A stretch of 64,000 bases of DNA from Prorocentrum cordatum. Taxonomy: Eukaryota > Sar > Dinophyceae > Prorocentrales > Prorocentraceae. Position numbers and translations under genes: made by a program. Positions within the stretch are counted from its first letter, which is position 1. Each line of letters begins with the position of its first letter. This document shows, one piece after another, positions 32,194 to 43,067 of this stretch. Under the pieces are notes generated by a model. The model saw only the letters and a program-made list of their open reading frames with translations, searched no databases and was not told where the DNA came from. The DNA lies in contig CAUYUJ010020615.1 in assembly GCA_963575745.1 (NCBI GenBank), positions 1,133,736 to 1,197,735 of the forward strand. The letters are read 5' to 3'.

Positions 32194-33710
32194 GCAGTCC
32201 TGGGGCCCTCTTGGGAGCTTCTGGGGGCTTCCTGGAGGCGTCTTGAGGTCTTGAGGCATCTGGGGGTCTTCTTGGGGTATCATCACGTTCCCGTGTTGTC
32301 CGTTTGACGCTGTGAGGCTTTGTCGAGGAACCGCCAGCCGTCTTGGGGTTATCTTGGGGCAGTGCTGCGCCAACCTTGGGCGCTTCTGGGGGCTTGCTGG
32401 AGGCCTCTGGAAGGTTCTTGGGGGCCTCTTGGGGCCTCTTCAGGCGTTATTTGAGACTCTTGGGAACTTCTTGGGAGCTTCTGGGGGCCTCTGGAGTGGT
32501 GATTGGGGCGGAGAACCCGAAACCTCGGATTTCGTCGGAGGTTGTCAGGAACGTTTCTGAAGAAAAGGTGGCCACGAAACGACGATGCGTCTTGGAAGTG
32601 GGCTCAGTACGCGACTAGGCGAGTTACGAGGTGAGCTCAGCACGTGTCCATGCGAGCCACATGGAAGGAAGGGGGTGAGCTCAGCTCGCGACCGTGCGAG
32701 TCACGAGGTGAGCTCAGTACGTTTCCATGCGAGCCACAGGGAAGGGAGGGGGCGCGGTTACATATGACGGGCGAGAAAATTGAGTTTGGAGGATCTGGGG
32801 GCTCCTGGGGGCCGTCGGGTTTGGTTGGAGGTTGTGTCGGGGATGTGTCTGACTGTATAAGGACTGGATTGGACAACTTGCGGCGGTCGGGGGCCGCATG
32901 CGGCCGCACTGAAGCCTCCTGGAGGCATCTTGTAAGGCTTTCTGGCAACACGAAAACTCGCTTGGGGTTTCTCTGCGACAGCTGTCCAGAGGGAAAGGCG
33001 GCCAGAAAAACAACAGTGCGTCTTGGAGGTGAGCTCAGAACGCGACCGTGCAAGCCACGGGGTGAGCTCAGCACGTTTCCATGCGAGCCCAGAAGAGGAA
33101 GGCCAAGGAGCGCATTACATTGGATCCAGTGTGGTCCGAGTGACGCTGTGCTGCTTTACGCGCATTGCATGGGTTCCCGTGTTGTCCGCTTGACGCCTTG
33201 ACGCTTTGTCGAGGGGGGCCCTCTTGGTGCTGTCCTGAGGCCCTGTTGGGCGCTTCTGGGGGCTTGCTGAAGACCTCGGAAGGTGAGCTCAGGCAATTGC
33301 CGTACGAGCCAGGAAGTCCCGGGGCAGTCCGTTTGTCGCTGTGACGCTTGGGGGCCTCTTGGGGCCTCCTCAGGTCCTTCAGCCGTCCCGGGGCCCTCCT
33401 GAGGGAGTCCCGGGGCTGTTCGTTTGTCGCTCTGACGCTGTGTCGAGGCGCTCCCGGCAGTCCTGGGATCTTGGGGCAGTTATGGGGCTCTCTTGGGGGC
33501 TTGTCGGGGCTTTATGGAGGCGTCATGAGGTCTTGAGGCCTGTTGGGGTCTTCTTGGGCGTCACTTGGGGTCTCATCAGGTTCCCCTGTTGTCCGTTTGA
33601 CGCTGTGAGGCTTTGTCGAGGAACCGCCAGCCGCCCTGGGGTTATCTTGGGGCAGTACTGCGCCCACCTTGGGCGCTTCTGGGGGCTTGCTGGAGGCCTC
33701 TGGAAGGTTC
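32194..33710. repeat. Satellite mosaic
   Basis: It continues the GGCCTCTTGG satellite from the right copy of the target duplication (32194-32212). It includes TGTCCGTTTGACGC blocks at about 32297, 33180, 33325, 33420 and 33590, and about five copies of a ~32-bp unit around GGTGAGCTCAGCACG (32628-32735 and 33028-33090). No gene is supported. Confidence 0.75.
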
Positions 33711-35702
33711 TTAGCGGCCTCTTGGGGCCTCTGCACGGGTTCTTGGGTGCCTCAGATCGCAACATGTGGAGGACACACATGATGAACGGTCTACAAGCTC
33801 AACAGGGGTAGCGTCGAACTCGGGCTCAAAACTCACTAGTTGTTGATCATGATGCACGGCACAGGGGCATTCACGTTGCCGACGATGTCTTCCCAGGTCG
33901 GCGGAGTCAATGTCATAGGCGAGGCACCACGCGTCGAGGGCGGGGTCGAGCGCAACGTCGCTGTGCGTGGACTGCAAAGGGCAAGTGTCGAGAGCGAGCT
34001 GGAGTAAGGAAGGCCAGACGTCTGGATGTTGCTTAGCCCACTGCACGACGGCGGAGAGGCGGAGAGGTTGTTCCCAAATTGGGATGCGCAGCAGCAGGTG
34101 AACCTGATGAACGATCTTCTCGATGTACTCCTGTACGTGAGCGGCACAGAGTTGCTTGTCGAAGGGTAGGGCGAGCGCTATGCACCAGGCTGTGATAGTG
34201 ACAGGGGCGTCAGCGCGGGAGGTGTGGAGTTTCCACGTGGGCAGCCAGGCGCACAAGTGTCGTTCCCAATCTTCCGGATGCTGGCGAGCCCATTGCTTGA
34301 TGAAAGCCGCGTCGAGGTGGTGGGGCCACTGAGGCTCCGCTCGCAGTATGGCAGTTGCGTCGACGATTTGGTGGATGTACTGGGGCCTCAGATCGTTTCG
34401 GAAGCCTTTGAACGGAATGAGGAGGGCTGCGCACCAGTCCTCGATCGTAACCTCGTCGGGGCCTCTCTGCTTTCTCGCGGGTTTCCAGACGGACAGTCCG
34501 CGTCGTAACTGTGTCTCCCAAGTGGGGGGTGCATTGTGGGCCCAGTCTTGGATGAATGCGCGGGTGAGGAGAGGTGGCCACTGAGGCCAAGGCGGGTCGG
34601 GAGGGCCTGGAGGCTCGGCGTGTGTGGCAGGGGCACTGTATATCTTGGCGGCGGCTGCGACGATGCAGTCCGTCAGGCGTTGTCGGTGAGTCTCGTCGTA
34701 GCTGTGAAGAGGAATGTTCAGAGCGACGCACCAGTCTTCGACGGAGGTGTCCTTGGGTCCTCGCCGGTGGGATGCCATGGGGCACGTGGAGAGGGTGTGT
34801 CGCAATTTGAGTTCCCAATCAGACGTGTGCCGTCGCGCCCATGCGCGTATGAAACTGGTGGTGATGTCGGACGGCCATGCTTGCACGAGCGACCGAGCTG
34901 CCGTGAGAATGCGTTGCACGCACTCGGAGCGCAAGTCGTTGCGGAATCCTTTGAATGTGACGCCGAGGGCGATGCACCAATCTTCGAGTGTGATGTCCCT
35001 GCTGCCGTGCCGCTGTCTCTTTAAAGGGCTCCATGCCTGTAGGCCCGACTCCAGGGTCGCTTCCCAGGCGTTCCCTTCAGACGCGATCCATGTGGTGATG
35101 AAGTCGGTGGTGAGGTGGCGAGGCCATCTTGTTTGGGGCGTGCGTTCCGAAGGCGAGCTTGGTGGAAGTAGGCGCGCTGCTGTGAGGATCCGTTGCACGT
35201 ACTCGGAGCGCAGGTCGTCGTTGTACCCCTTGAAGGGCACGCCCAAAGCGATGCACCAATCTTCGAGTGTGATGTCAGTGCTGCCGTTTCGCTGCCTCTT
35301 TCGAGGGCTCCATGCTTGTAAGCCCGACTCCAGGGTCGCTTCCCAGGCGTCTCCTTGAGACGCAATCCATGTGGTGATGCAGTCGGTAGTGAGGTGTCGA
35401 GGCCATTTGGTTGGAGTCGTGCGTTCCGATGGCGAGCTTCGTGGAAGCAGGCGCGCTGCTGTGAGGAGCCGTTGCACGTACTCGGAGCGCAAGTCATTGC
35501 GATACCCTCTGAAGGGCACTTCGAGGGCGATGCACCAGTCTTCCACGGTAATGGTGGTGAGGCCCTGACGCTGGGCTTTACGGGGCTTCCATGTTTGCAG
35601 ACCCGTTGTCAGAGACGATTCCCAATTGTCGCCATGAGTCGCAATCCAATCCGAAATGAAGGCCTTGGTGAGTGTGCGCGGCCAACGCGTCGACGAAGGC
35701 AT
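33711..35702 (-). CDS. Seven-module tandem-repeat protein, unknown family
   Basis: 663 residues from the ATG at 35702; an in-frame ATG at 35942 lies in satellite DNA and is rejected. Seven modules start at Trp 7, 100, 193, 276, 376, 459 and 543. The shared pattern is WP-x2-LT-x2-FI-x2-WA, ~6 residues, WE-x2-L-x2-GL-x2-W-x-P, a basic loop, IT-x-EDWCIAL-x-VPF-KG-[FY]-RNDLR, then Y-x2-I-x-A. Modules 1-3 are nearly identical, 4-7 diverged. Each looks like a three- or four-helix bundle with conserved Trp and one Cys. No signal peptide, membrane segment, known domain or internal stop. A retained frame with substitutions biased to loops argues for selection. The last ~50 residues run into flanking repeat. 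Confidence 0.7.
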   Translation of the reverse strand: MPSSTRWPRTLTKAFISDWIATHGDNWESSLTTGLQTWKPRKAQRQGLTTITVEDWCIALEVPFRGYRNDLRSEYVQRLLTAARLLPRSSPSERTTPTKWPRHLTTDCITTWIASQGDAWEATLESGLQAWSPRKRQRNGSTDITLEDWCIALGVPFKGYNDDLRSEYVQRILTAARLLPPSSPSERTPQTRWPRHLTTDFITTWIASEGNAWEATLESGLQAWSPLKRQRHGSRDITLEDWCIALGVTFKGFRNDLRSECVQRILTAARSLVQAWPSDITTSFIRAWARRHTSDWELKLRHTLSTCPMASHRRGPKDTSVEDWCVALNIPLHSYDETHRQRLTDCIVAAAAKIYSAPATHAEPPGPPDPPWPQWPPLLTRAFIQDWAHNAPPTWETQLRRGLSVWKPARKQRGPDEVTIEDWCAALLIPFKGFRNDLRPQYIHQIVDATAILRAEPQWPHHLDAAFIKQWARQHPEDWERHLCAWLPTWKLHTSRADAPVTITAWCIALALPFDKQLCAAHVQEYIEKIVHQVHLLLRIPIWEQPLRLSAVVQWAKQHPDVWPSLLQLALDTCPLQSTHSDVALDPALDAWCLAYDIDSADLGRHRRQRECPCAVHHDQQLVSFEPEFDATPVELVDRSSCVSSTCCDLRHPRTRAEAPRGR

Positions 35703-35869
35703 GTGTGCTCGGGGTATGGCGATGCAGGAATGTCGCCAGACGTGAAACACATTGCAGCAGGCCTTGGGTGCGCGCGCCCGGTCGGATCCAAGTGGCGACG
35801 GATCCTGGGGGCTCCAGGGGAGGCCATGGGGCCATGGGGCAACGTGAAAGTCATGTTGGGGGCATGTTG

Positions 35870-38450
35870 CACCGCAGTCCGGAGAGAAAGGTAGCGGGAG
35901 GAAAGATGGTGCGTCTTGGAGGTGAGCTGAGCACGCGACCATGCGAGGGACGAGGTGAGCTCAGCACGTTCCCATGCGAGCCACCACCGGCAGGCCGGAG
36001 AGAAAGGCAGCGGAGAAAAAGATAGTGCGTCTTGGAGGGGAGCTCAGCACGCGACCGTACGAGTGACGAGGTGAGCGCAGCACGGTCCCATGCGAGCCAC
36101 CGGCGGGGGGAGGGTGTCGCGGGTGCACATGGCGGGCGAGGCAAGGGAGTCGGAGGGCCCTGGGAGGCCCCTGGCGGCCTCGGGTATGGTGAGGGGGTGT
36201 GTAGGGAACGTTTATAAGGAAAAGGGTACCAAAAAAACGACGGTACGTGTTGGAGGTGGGGAGCGCACGCGACCAAGCGAGGCAGGACGTGAGCTCAGCA
36301 CGTGTCCATGCGAGCCACATGGAAGGGAGGGGGGGAGCTCAGCACGCGACCATGTGAGTCACGAGGTAGGCTCAGCACGTTTCCATGCGGGCCACAGGAA
36401 GGGAGGGGACGCGATGTCGCAGGACGGGCGAGAGGATGGAGTTTGGGGGATGTGGAGGTCCTGGGGGCTCTCGTGTTGTGCTGGAGGTTTTGTCGGGCAC
36501 GTGTCTGACTGTATGAGGACTGAATTGGACGACCTGCGGCGTGAGTCTCCTGGGGTCCTCGGGTTTCGTGGGAGGTTGTGCCGGGCACGTTTCTGAGGAG
36601 AAGGTGGCACCAAAAAACGGCGGTACGTGTTGGAGGCGGGGTCTCTTCGGGCGGGGAGCCCGAACTGTCGGTCCCTGCCCCCCCTCTGGGGGCTCTCTTG
36701 AGGCGTTCCTGGGTCCTTCTGAAGCCGTCTTGGAAGGCTGCGAGACCCAGGGAAGGAAAGCAGAGGATGCCTACATGGTGCACTATGTTGGTTCCCTGGT
36801 TGTCCGTTTGGGCAGTTGGGTTCCGGCGGAAGGGTTCGTGAGGCTTGCTGGGGCCTTCTTCAGACTGTCGTGAGGGGCCTTCGGGGTGAGATTAGCGAGT
36901 TGCCATGCGTGAGGCGAAGTGGGCGCAGGACGGGGCCATGCGAGGCCTTAGAAGAACTCGGGTTTGGTCAGGTAGCGCGCTGGAAAGGGCGAAAAGAACG
37001 ATTTGTGGGAGTTGGCCGAGAGGTGATTGGAACGAGATGCGAGACCCATGGAAATAAAGAAGAGGATGCCTTGATGGTGTACTATGTTGGTTCCGTGGTT
37101 GTCCGTTGGGGCAGTTGGGCTCCGAGACAGATTAGGTGAGCTCAGCACGCGACCATGCGAGCCACCGGGTTTGGAAAGGATGTGCGCAAGAAAAGATGAC
37201 AGAAGGAACACGAGCGTGAGTGGAGCACGTTGCCACACAACGCAGTCTGGGGGACTGGTGGGAACTTGACTGGGGGACTTGTGGGAACTTGACATTTCGA
37301 CTGGGGCTTTTCTGGCCAAGCTTCCTGAATGAAAAGGTATCCAAAAAAGGACGGTGCATCTCGGAGCGGATCTCAGGACGCCATCCTGGGGCCCGCTTGA
37401 GGCAGTGTCGGGGTCCGAGGCGAAGTGTGCAGAGGACGGGGCCATGCGAGGCCTTAGGAAAACTTTGGTTTGGTGAGGTAGCGCGCTGGAAAGGGGAAAA
37501 AGAACGCTTCGTGGGAGTTGGCCGAGAGGTAATTGGAAAGAGATGCGAGACCCACGGAACTAAAGAAGAGGATGCCTTGATGGTGCACTATGTTGGTGCC
37601 CTGGTTGTCCGTTTGGGCAGTTGGGCTCGGAGACATAGTAGGTGAGCTCAGCACGCGACCATGCGAGCCACCGGCTTTGGAAAGGATGTGCGCAAGAAAA
37701 GATGACAGAAGGCACACGAGCGTGAGTTGAGCACGTTGCCCGTCAACGCTTTCTGGGGGACTTGTGGGAACTTGAAATTTCGACTGGGGCTTTTGTGGCG
37801 AAGCTTCCTGGATGAGAAGGTATCCAAAAAAGGACGGTGCATCTCGGAGCGGAGGTCAGGTCCTGGGGCCCTCTTGAGGCAGTGTCGGGGCCCTCTTGGG
37901 CGCTTCTAGGGGCTTCCTGGAGGCTTTTGGGGGCTTCCTGGAGGCGTCTTGCGGCCTCTTGGAGGCTCTTCGGGGCCTCTTGGGGGCCTCTTGGTGTCTC
38001 CTGGGGGTCTCTTCGGGAGGGGAGCCCGAAATGTCGGAACTAAAGAAGAGGATGCCTTGATGGTGCACTATGTTGGTTCCCTGGTTGTCCGTTTGGGCAG
38101 GTGGGCTCGGAGACATATTTGGTGAGCTCAGCACGCGACCATGCGAGCCACCAGGTTTGGAAAGGATGTGCGCAAGAAAAGATGACAGAAGGCACTTGGA
38201 GTCTCTTCGGGGCCTCCTGGGGGCCTCTTGGTGACTTCTGGGGGGAGCCCGAAATGTCGGAACTAAAGAAGAAGATGCCTTGATGGTGCACTATATTGGT
38301 TCCGTGGTTGTCCGTTTGGGCAGTTGGGCTCGGAGACATATTAGGTGAGCTCAGCACGCGACCATGCGAGCCACCAGCTTTGGAAAGGATGTGCGCAAGA
38401 AAAGATGACAGAAGGCACACGAGCGTGAGTTGAGCACGTTGCCCGTCAAC
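35870..38450. repeat. Satellite field with ~32-bp GAGCTC unit and ~500-bp higher-order repeats
   Basis: At least eleven copies of a unit around GGTGAGCTCAGCACGCGACC recur (35920, 35951, 36037, 36070, 36286, 36332, 36363, 37130, 37640, 38118, 38343). Between them a longer unit repeats at about 37030-37330, 37540-37850 and 38040-38200/38260-38550, with GGTGCACTATGTTGGTTCC, TGTCCGTTTGGGCAGTTGGG and AAAAGATGACAGAAGGCAC. Frames in it are repeat translations. Confidence 0.8.
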
Positions 38451-39579
38451 GCTTTCTGGGGGACTTGTGGGAACTTGAAATTTCGACTGGGGCTTTTCTG
38501 GCCAAGCTTCTTGGATGAAAAGGTATCCAAAAAAGGACGGTACATCTCGGAGCGGAGGTCAGGTCCTGGGGCCCTCTTGAGGCAGTGTCGGGGCCCTCTT
38601 GGGCGCTTCTGGGGGCTTCCTGGAGGCTTCTGGGGGCTTCCTGGAGGCGTCTTGAAGCCTCTTGGAGGCCTCTTCGGGGCCTCCTGGGGGTCTCTTCGGG
38701 CGGGGAGCCCGAAATGTCGGCGCCTGCCTCCCCCCTGGGGACTCTCTTGGGGCGGTCCTGGCACCTTCTGAGGCCGTCTTGGAGGCGACTTGGGCCGTCT
38801 TGGGGGCTTTTTGGGCCGTCTGGGCGCTCTCTTGGGGGCCGCTTACGCCGTCTTGGAGCGATCTTTGGGGCCTCTTGGGCCGTCTTGGAGTGCGGGAAGC
38901 CGAACAGGCGAGAACACGAAAAACGTCGAAAAACCTATGGAAAAGTAATGAATTTTGACTCTTGGGGCTCTCCTGGGGAGCCTCTTGGAGGCCTCCTGGA
39001 CCGTTTTGGGGGCTCCTTGGGTGTCTTGGGCCGATCTTTCGGCGACTCGAGGCCCTCTTGGACCGTCTTGTGGATCATCTTGGGGCCGTACGTGCCTCCC
39101 GGAAGCGCGTCTACAAAAATGGTGCAGCATGGTGCCGTGTTCGGCCGTCTTCCGCCGGCGTTCCGCCCGTGGCCAGGGCCCTGTCCGGGGGGGTCCCCCC
39201 CCAGACCCCCCCCAGGGGGACACACAACGGGGACCCCTCCGCCAGGTCGGGGAAAAAAGCAAACCCCAGACGTGTAAAGTGGTGCGTTCGGCGCCCGCAG
39301 CAACCCGAAGATCGCCCGAAGCTTTGTCCGTTCGTCCTAATGCCCCTCGGCGACGGCCTCCCCTACCTCGTGCAAGCTTTTTCGACCGAAGTACGAGCCT
39401 CCCTGTCCATTGGCGGACGAGAGCAAAGAAAACGAACATCGCATCAGAAAGGGGCGGCGCATACGCACGTGGGCCACAGCAGCAGAAGAGGAACGAGGCA
39501 ACCAGAAGGAAGACGCGGAGCGCAAACATGATAAGGAGGGCGGCTGGTCAGTGCTCTATGTCCATGTGTGAGTTGAGGC
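38451..39579. repeat. GGCCTCTTGG satellite tail and unique intergenic DNA
   Basis: Until about 39080 the sequence is degenerate CTTGGGGGCCTCTTGG. At 38885-38965 it includes an inverted copy of the block found at 54250-54310 and 59860-59905 (GGAAGCCGAA, then AAAAACCTATGGAAAA). From 39100 to 39579 no gene or repeat is recognised. Confidence 0.6.
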
Positions 39580-42470
39580 TCAAGAAGCCACCGTTGTGGT
39601 CGATGTGAGGTCGTAGGCTAGCCCCAGCATGGCCCAATCTTTACGGTGCGTCAGACGCAGGGGCTTCGGCGTCGGTGGCGCCTTGTACTCAGGCGTTGAA
39701 AATGTCGGTTCAGGTGTAGGTGGACCTGCGAGCGCTGCAGTACTATCGTTACGCGGTTGGGTATAGTGGGGTCGGGAGTTGCGTCCGTCGACCACTTCTA
39801 AATGCCTGGCATTGCCGCAGGTGGTCGTGAAGTGTACCCAAGTAGTGCGAATGGCTGCTGGTAAATGGCGTCGTCCACGCGTCGCGTATCAATCCACCCA
39901 TTGCATGCTGGCGCTGGCGAAGTGCCAGTTGTCTATCTAGCATGGCAGGTGGAGCCTTGGGGTAAAAGCAGGCTTGGATACTTGCCCGCGTCTGTGGCGC
40001 ACGTAGCTCTGGTGGAATGTCCACGGGCCAACTTTGCAAAATTACTGCTTGATGTGGTGGGCATATCACTGGGATCCGGAGGTGCGGTGGTGGTTGGTGC
40101 ATTGGGCAGCGGGTGGCCCTGTTGCTTGTAAAGGCCTGCGGTGTTTGAGTAAACGTGCTGGCGTGTTGCTGGCTGGTCGTCGGTGGGTCCACCAATTTGG
40201 TCGCCCGTGTGTCTCAGGGTGGAGGTGGTGGCGCGGCGTCGGAGCGGCTGCTGCTGACGTAGGACGTTGTTGCCGATGGCGCGTCGGTTTAGCGGAAGGC
40301 GCGTCGCGTTCGCCGCAGATATCTGGTTGCAAATGTGCAGTCTCTGCCCAGTCGCCTGCCTGACAAGAATGGAGCCATTGCGGGACCGTCGCGATAGCTT
40401 TGGTAGTACGGGCGTCTAATGCTGCCGTAGGCCTGCTGGTCTTATTTTGGACGTACTGGCTGAAAAAATGGTTGCTAATTTGAAACCCTCACCTTTTGCG
40501 CCCGAACGACTCACACCACGAGGAGCCCGAACGACTCACACCACGACGAAGAGCCCGAACGACTCACACCACGAGGAGCCCGAACGAGTCACACCAGGAA
40601 GAAGGGCCCGAACGACTCACACCAGGACGAGAATCCCCAAACGACTCAAACCACGAGGAACGCTTTCTCTCCCTCCTCCTCCGCCTCGTCCTTCTCCCGC
40701 TCCCCCCACAAGGAGGATGTACAAGGAGGCGGGGGGAAGGAGGAACAGGGGAGATATGCGGGGCCAAGCGGACACACGCCTGAAAAACACGACTGTCGGC
40801 ATGCTTCGCGAGAGTTGCTGCTGTGAGATGGGCTGGTGGGGGCACGCGAAGCGTAAAGAATTTGAAACCCTCACCTTTTTTGTAAAACAGCGCCATATCG
40901 TTGAACGATGTCCCCAACTGTAGCCTTGGCACTTCTGACAGCCTGGGAAATGGCGGCCGTACGTGCGTGACAGCGCGGAGAGCGCCCACGAGTGCAGAAT
41001 ACGTGGGTGGCTCGGTAGGTGGGTAAATAATCGCAATGGCGTCGTACTCACGTCTGGCGTGCGTGGTCGGTGTGGCAGTGCGCACGGGTAGGAGTTGCGG
41101 ATGAGGAACGCGCGATTGTATTTGTCGAGGTGCCTTTGCCACGTATATATTAACAGGTGGTCGTTTGGAACTCTGTCAATATAGACACTGCCCTTTTCCT
41201 TGTAATAGACTGCGTAGAACCAACTGCCCGCATCCACGTGCTCGTCCGTGGATCCGTATGGCTTCCAGCCCGTAGGACAGTGCATGTCGTGTCCTGGGTT
41301 GGGAGGTAGTGACTCCAACGTGAAGGGCGTGGGAACGTATTTGTAGTCGTCGCTGTCGCTCTCGTGGCCACTATCGTAGTCGCCATCGTGTGGCGTAGCA
41401 GCTTGATGTGTAGTGTTTGTCGACGCTGGCGGAGCATTGGCCTCGCGTTCCCTCGAAGGGTTGGTTGGTCCTGGTGGTGATGTCACTGTTGCTGGGACAT
41501 ATGGTGCAGCTGTGGATGCAGGAGGCATTGGCATCCTGGGCTTGGGGGAGGGGAGTCGGTTGGAGTGGTGCAAATGGATCGTGTGATCGGTAAATATGGC
41601 CATGTGGTGGTCTTGGCACGCGATCTTCACAATGGTACAACCTGGCAAAATGGCGTTGGCCATTTTTCAGTACGTCGCTTCTGTTACATGTCCTGGTGCT
41701 CGCATTGTGTTTACACTGTTTGTCGACGCCCACCAAATTTGTTTTGCGTCCCGTTGTAGTTCGTGTGGTTCATGTCGATGTCCGTGGGGATACCACAGAT
41801 GTTAGCAGGATTCTTGTAATTGAAGGTTGCTCCCATTGGGTGTGGTAGGAATATTGTTGGTTTGGGCTGTAACGCGTGGCCAAATGGACTCACTGGTACC
41901 ATGTGGCGTCGTAGGTAAGGTTCTTGACCGCTGTCGGTAAAACTTCCGATTGTGGGAGCCACTTCGGGTTAGGTTAGCATGTAGAAGTGCTAGTAGCTCG
42001 TACTGAGTCGGCGGCATCGTAGGTTGGCGTGGTGATGGTGGTACCCGCACTGTACCCTTCCACTGGTTGAGCATCTCGTAGATGTAGTAGAATACTGCCA
42101 TGAGTTCTGCGCAACGTGCTTGGACGTATGAGGATGGTGGTGTAATGTGTCTGTTCGTCCTGTCTATGACCAAGTGGCCCATGGTGGGTGTTGAGTTGTG
42201 GCGCCTGAAGTGTGTAGCACGCCTGCGAGTAGTTTGGTGAGTGATAGCAGCTCGGAGCCTGTCAATATATTGCAAGTCGCCATTGGCCATGGAGCAATGG
42301 AACGTGTTGTTCTCGGTGCTCTGGTAGATGGTGTGAACGCTGGTCTTCTCGTTGACGGCAAACTTTATCGTTTGATATGCTGCTGGTGGCAAATCTTGTA
42401 GAAGGTCTCTTTGAGGTCTTTTTCAGTGCCGTCGGTGTAGTCGTGCGGCTGCCGTAGCCTTGCCGAACCG
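39580..42470 (-). pseudogene. Frameshifted gene of unknown function, His/Thr/Pro-rich
   Basis: Coding-like sequence moves between frames on the minus strand: about 42470-42365 (DGTEKDLKETFYKICHQQ), 42392-41960 (IKFAVNEKTSVHTIYQSTEN; AELMAVFYYIYEMLNQWKG), 41960-41711 (PFGHALQPKPTIFLPHPMG), 41663-41050 (IVKIACQDHHMAIFTDHTI; HVDAGSWFYAVYYKEKGSV), 41060-40875 (YDAIAIIYPPTEPPTYSALV; NDMALFYKKGEGFKF), 40440-40066 (ALDARTTKAIATVPQWLHS) and 40195-39580. Base composition is more even than in the neighbours. No domain is recognised. At least five single-base shifts separate the segments, so this is a pseudogene or an assembly-damaged gene. An introner-like insertion interrupts it. Confidence 0.5.
40493..40874 (-). 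mobile_element. Introner-like insertion with target duplication
   Basis: A 21-bp direct repeat (40477-40497 and 40859-40879; minus strand starts AAAAGGTGAGGGTTTC) flanks 361 bp of unrelated sequence inside coding-like DNA. The duplication carries AG|GT, so a 382-bp intron can start at GT (40874-40873) in one copy and end at AG (40494-40493) in the other, removing the insert exactly. The insert includes four to five copies of a ~25-bp GAACGACTCACACCACGAGG repeat and a CTC run. Confidence 0.6.
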
Positions 42471-42510
42471 TTGTCAACTCCTCCTCCTCCTCCCAAATTC
42501 CTTCTCCTTA

Positions 42511-42720
42511 TGGATAACTCCTCCCTGTCGCACCCCGAGGCTGGTCGAAGGAGCGGGCCGGGCGTTTCGCCGGAGACTTCCTCACCATTTATGATATTGA
42601 AGCTTGGAAGCTGGCAGCAGCTTCGCAGATGGAGAGCGGGTCGTTTCCAAATTGTGGCTCTCGCAGTACCGCCGCCCACATGCGTTTGAAAAATGCAAAA
42701 ATGTGTCACGGGCTGAAGGC
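42511..42720. repeat. Dispersed repeat family 5, copy 1
   Basis: It matches 51415-51600 in the same orientation (ATAACTCCTCCCTGTCGCAC, then CACCCCGAGG, GGGCGTTTCGCC, and later GTGGCTCTCGC). The partner directly abuts the right end of the YR retrotransposon. Confidence 0.75.
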
Positions 42721-43067
42721 AGTTCGTTTTCAACCGAGCACATTCGTTTCAAACACGCACATAAGAGTTGCACGAAGTCTCATGGTCAACGTGCCAGACG
42801 CTCCAGAAGTTGTGTTTTGGAAGTATTCAGGATTGTGAAGGCGCAACAGTGAAGTTGATTCGCGGTGTTGACGTCCCAGGAATGGCGTTCTGGCACGACT
42901 CCGGATCGCCAACACGCAACAATCGTGTCGATTCGTGGCGTTGGAGTCCCAAGAATTGTGTTTTGGCACGCGTCAGGGTCTTCAAACGGTCATCTCCCAA
43001 CGAGGCAGTTCCCCCAGTGAAAAAGATGAGGGGGCCCAGGGACACACACACACACACAAATATACAC
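42721..43067. other. Intergenic repeat-derived sequence
   Basis: It continues the ~90-bp unit style seen at 51500-52050 (CATTCGTTTCAAACACG, then TTGCACGAAG) and contains CACACA near 43040. It resembles 52030-52200 (GCGTTGGAGTCCCAAGAATTGTG against GCGTTAAAGTCCTGAGACTTGTG). No gene. Confidence 0.5.

Noticed and set aside
33836-35497. Plus-strand and alternative-frame ORFs over the seven-module gene
   Set aside because: They are shadows: their repeated appearance simply mirrors the 279-bp DNA duplications, and only one minus-strand frame is open throughout with a consistent module pattern.
35703-35942. N-terminal extension of the seven-module ORF to the ATG at 35942
   Set aside because: The extra 80 codons lie in satellite sequence shared with other loci; the ATG at 35702 directly precedes the first module.
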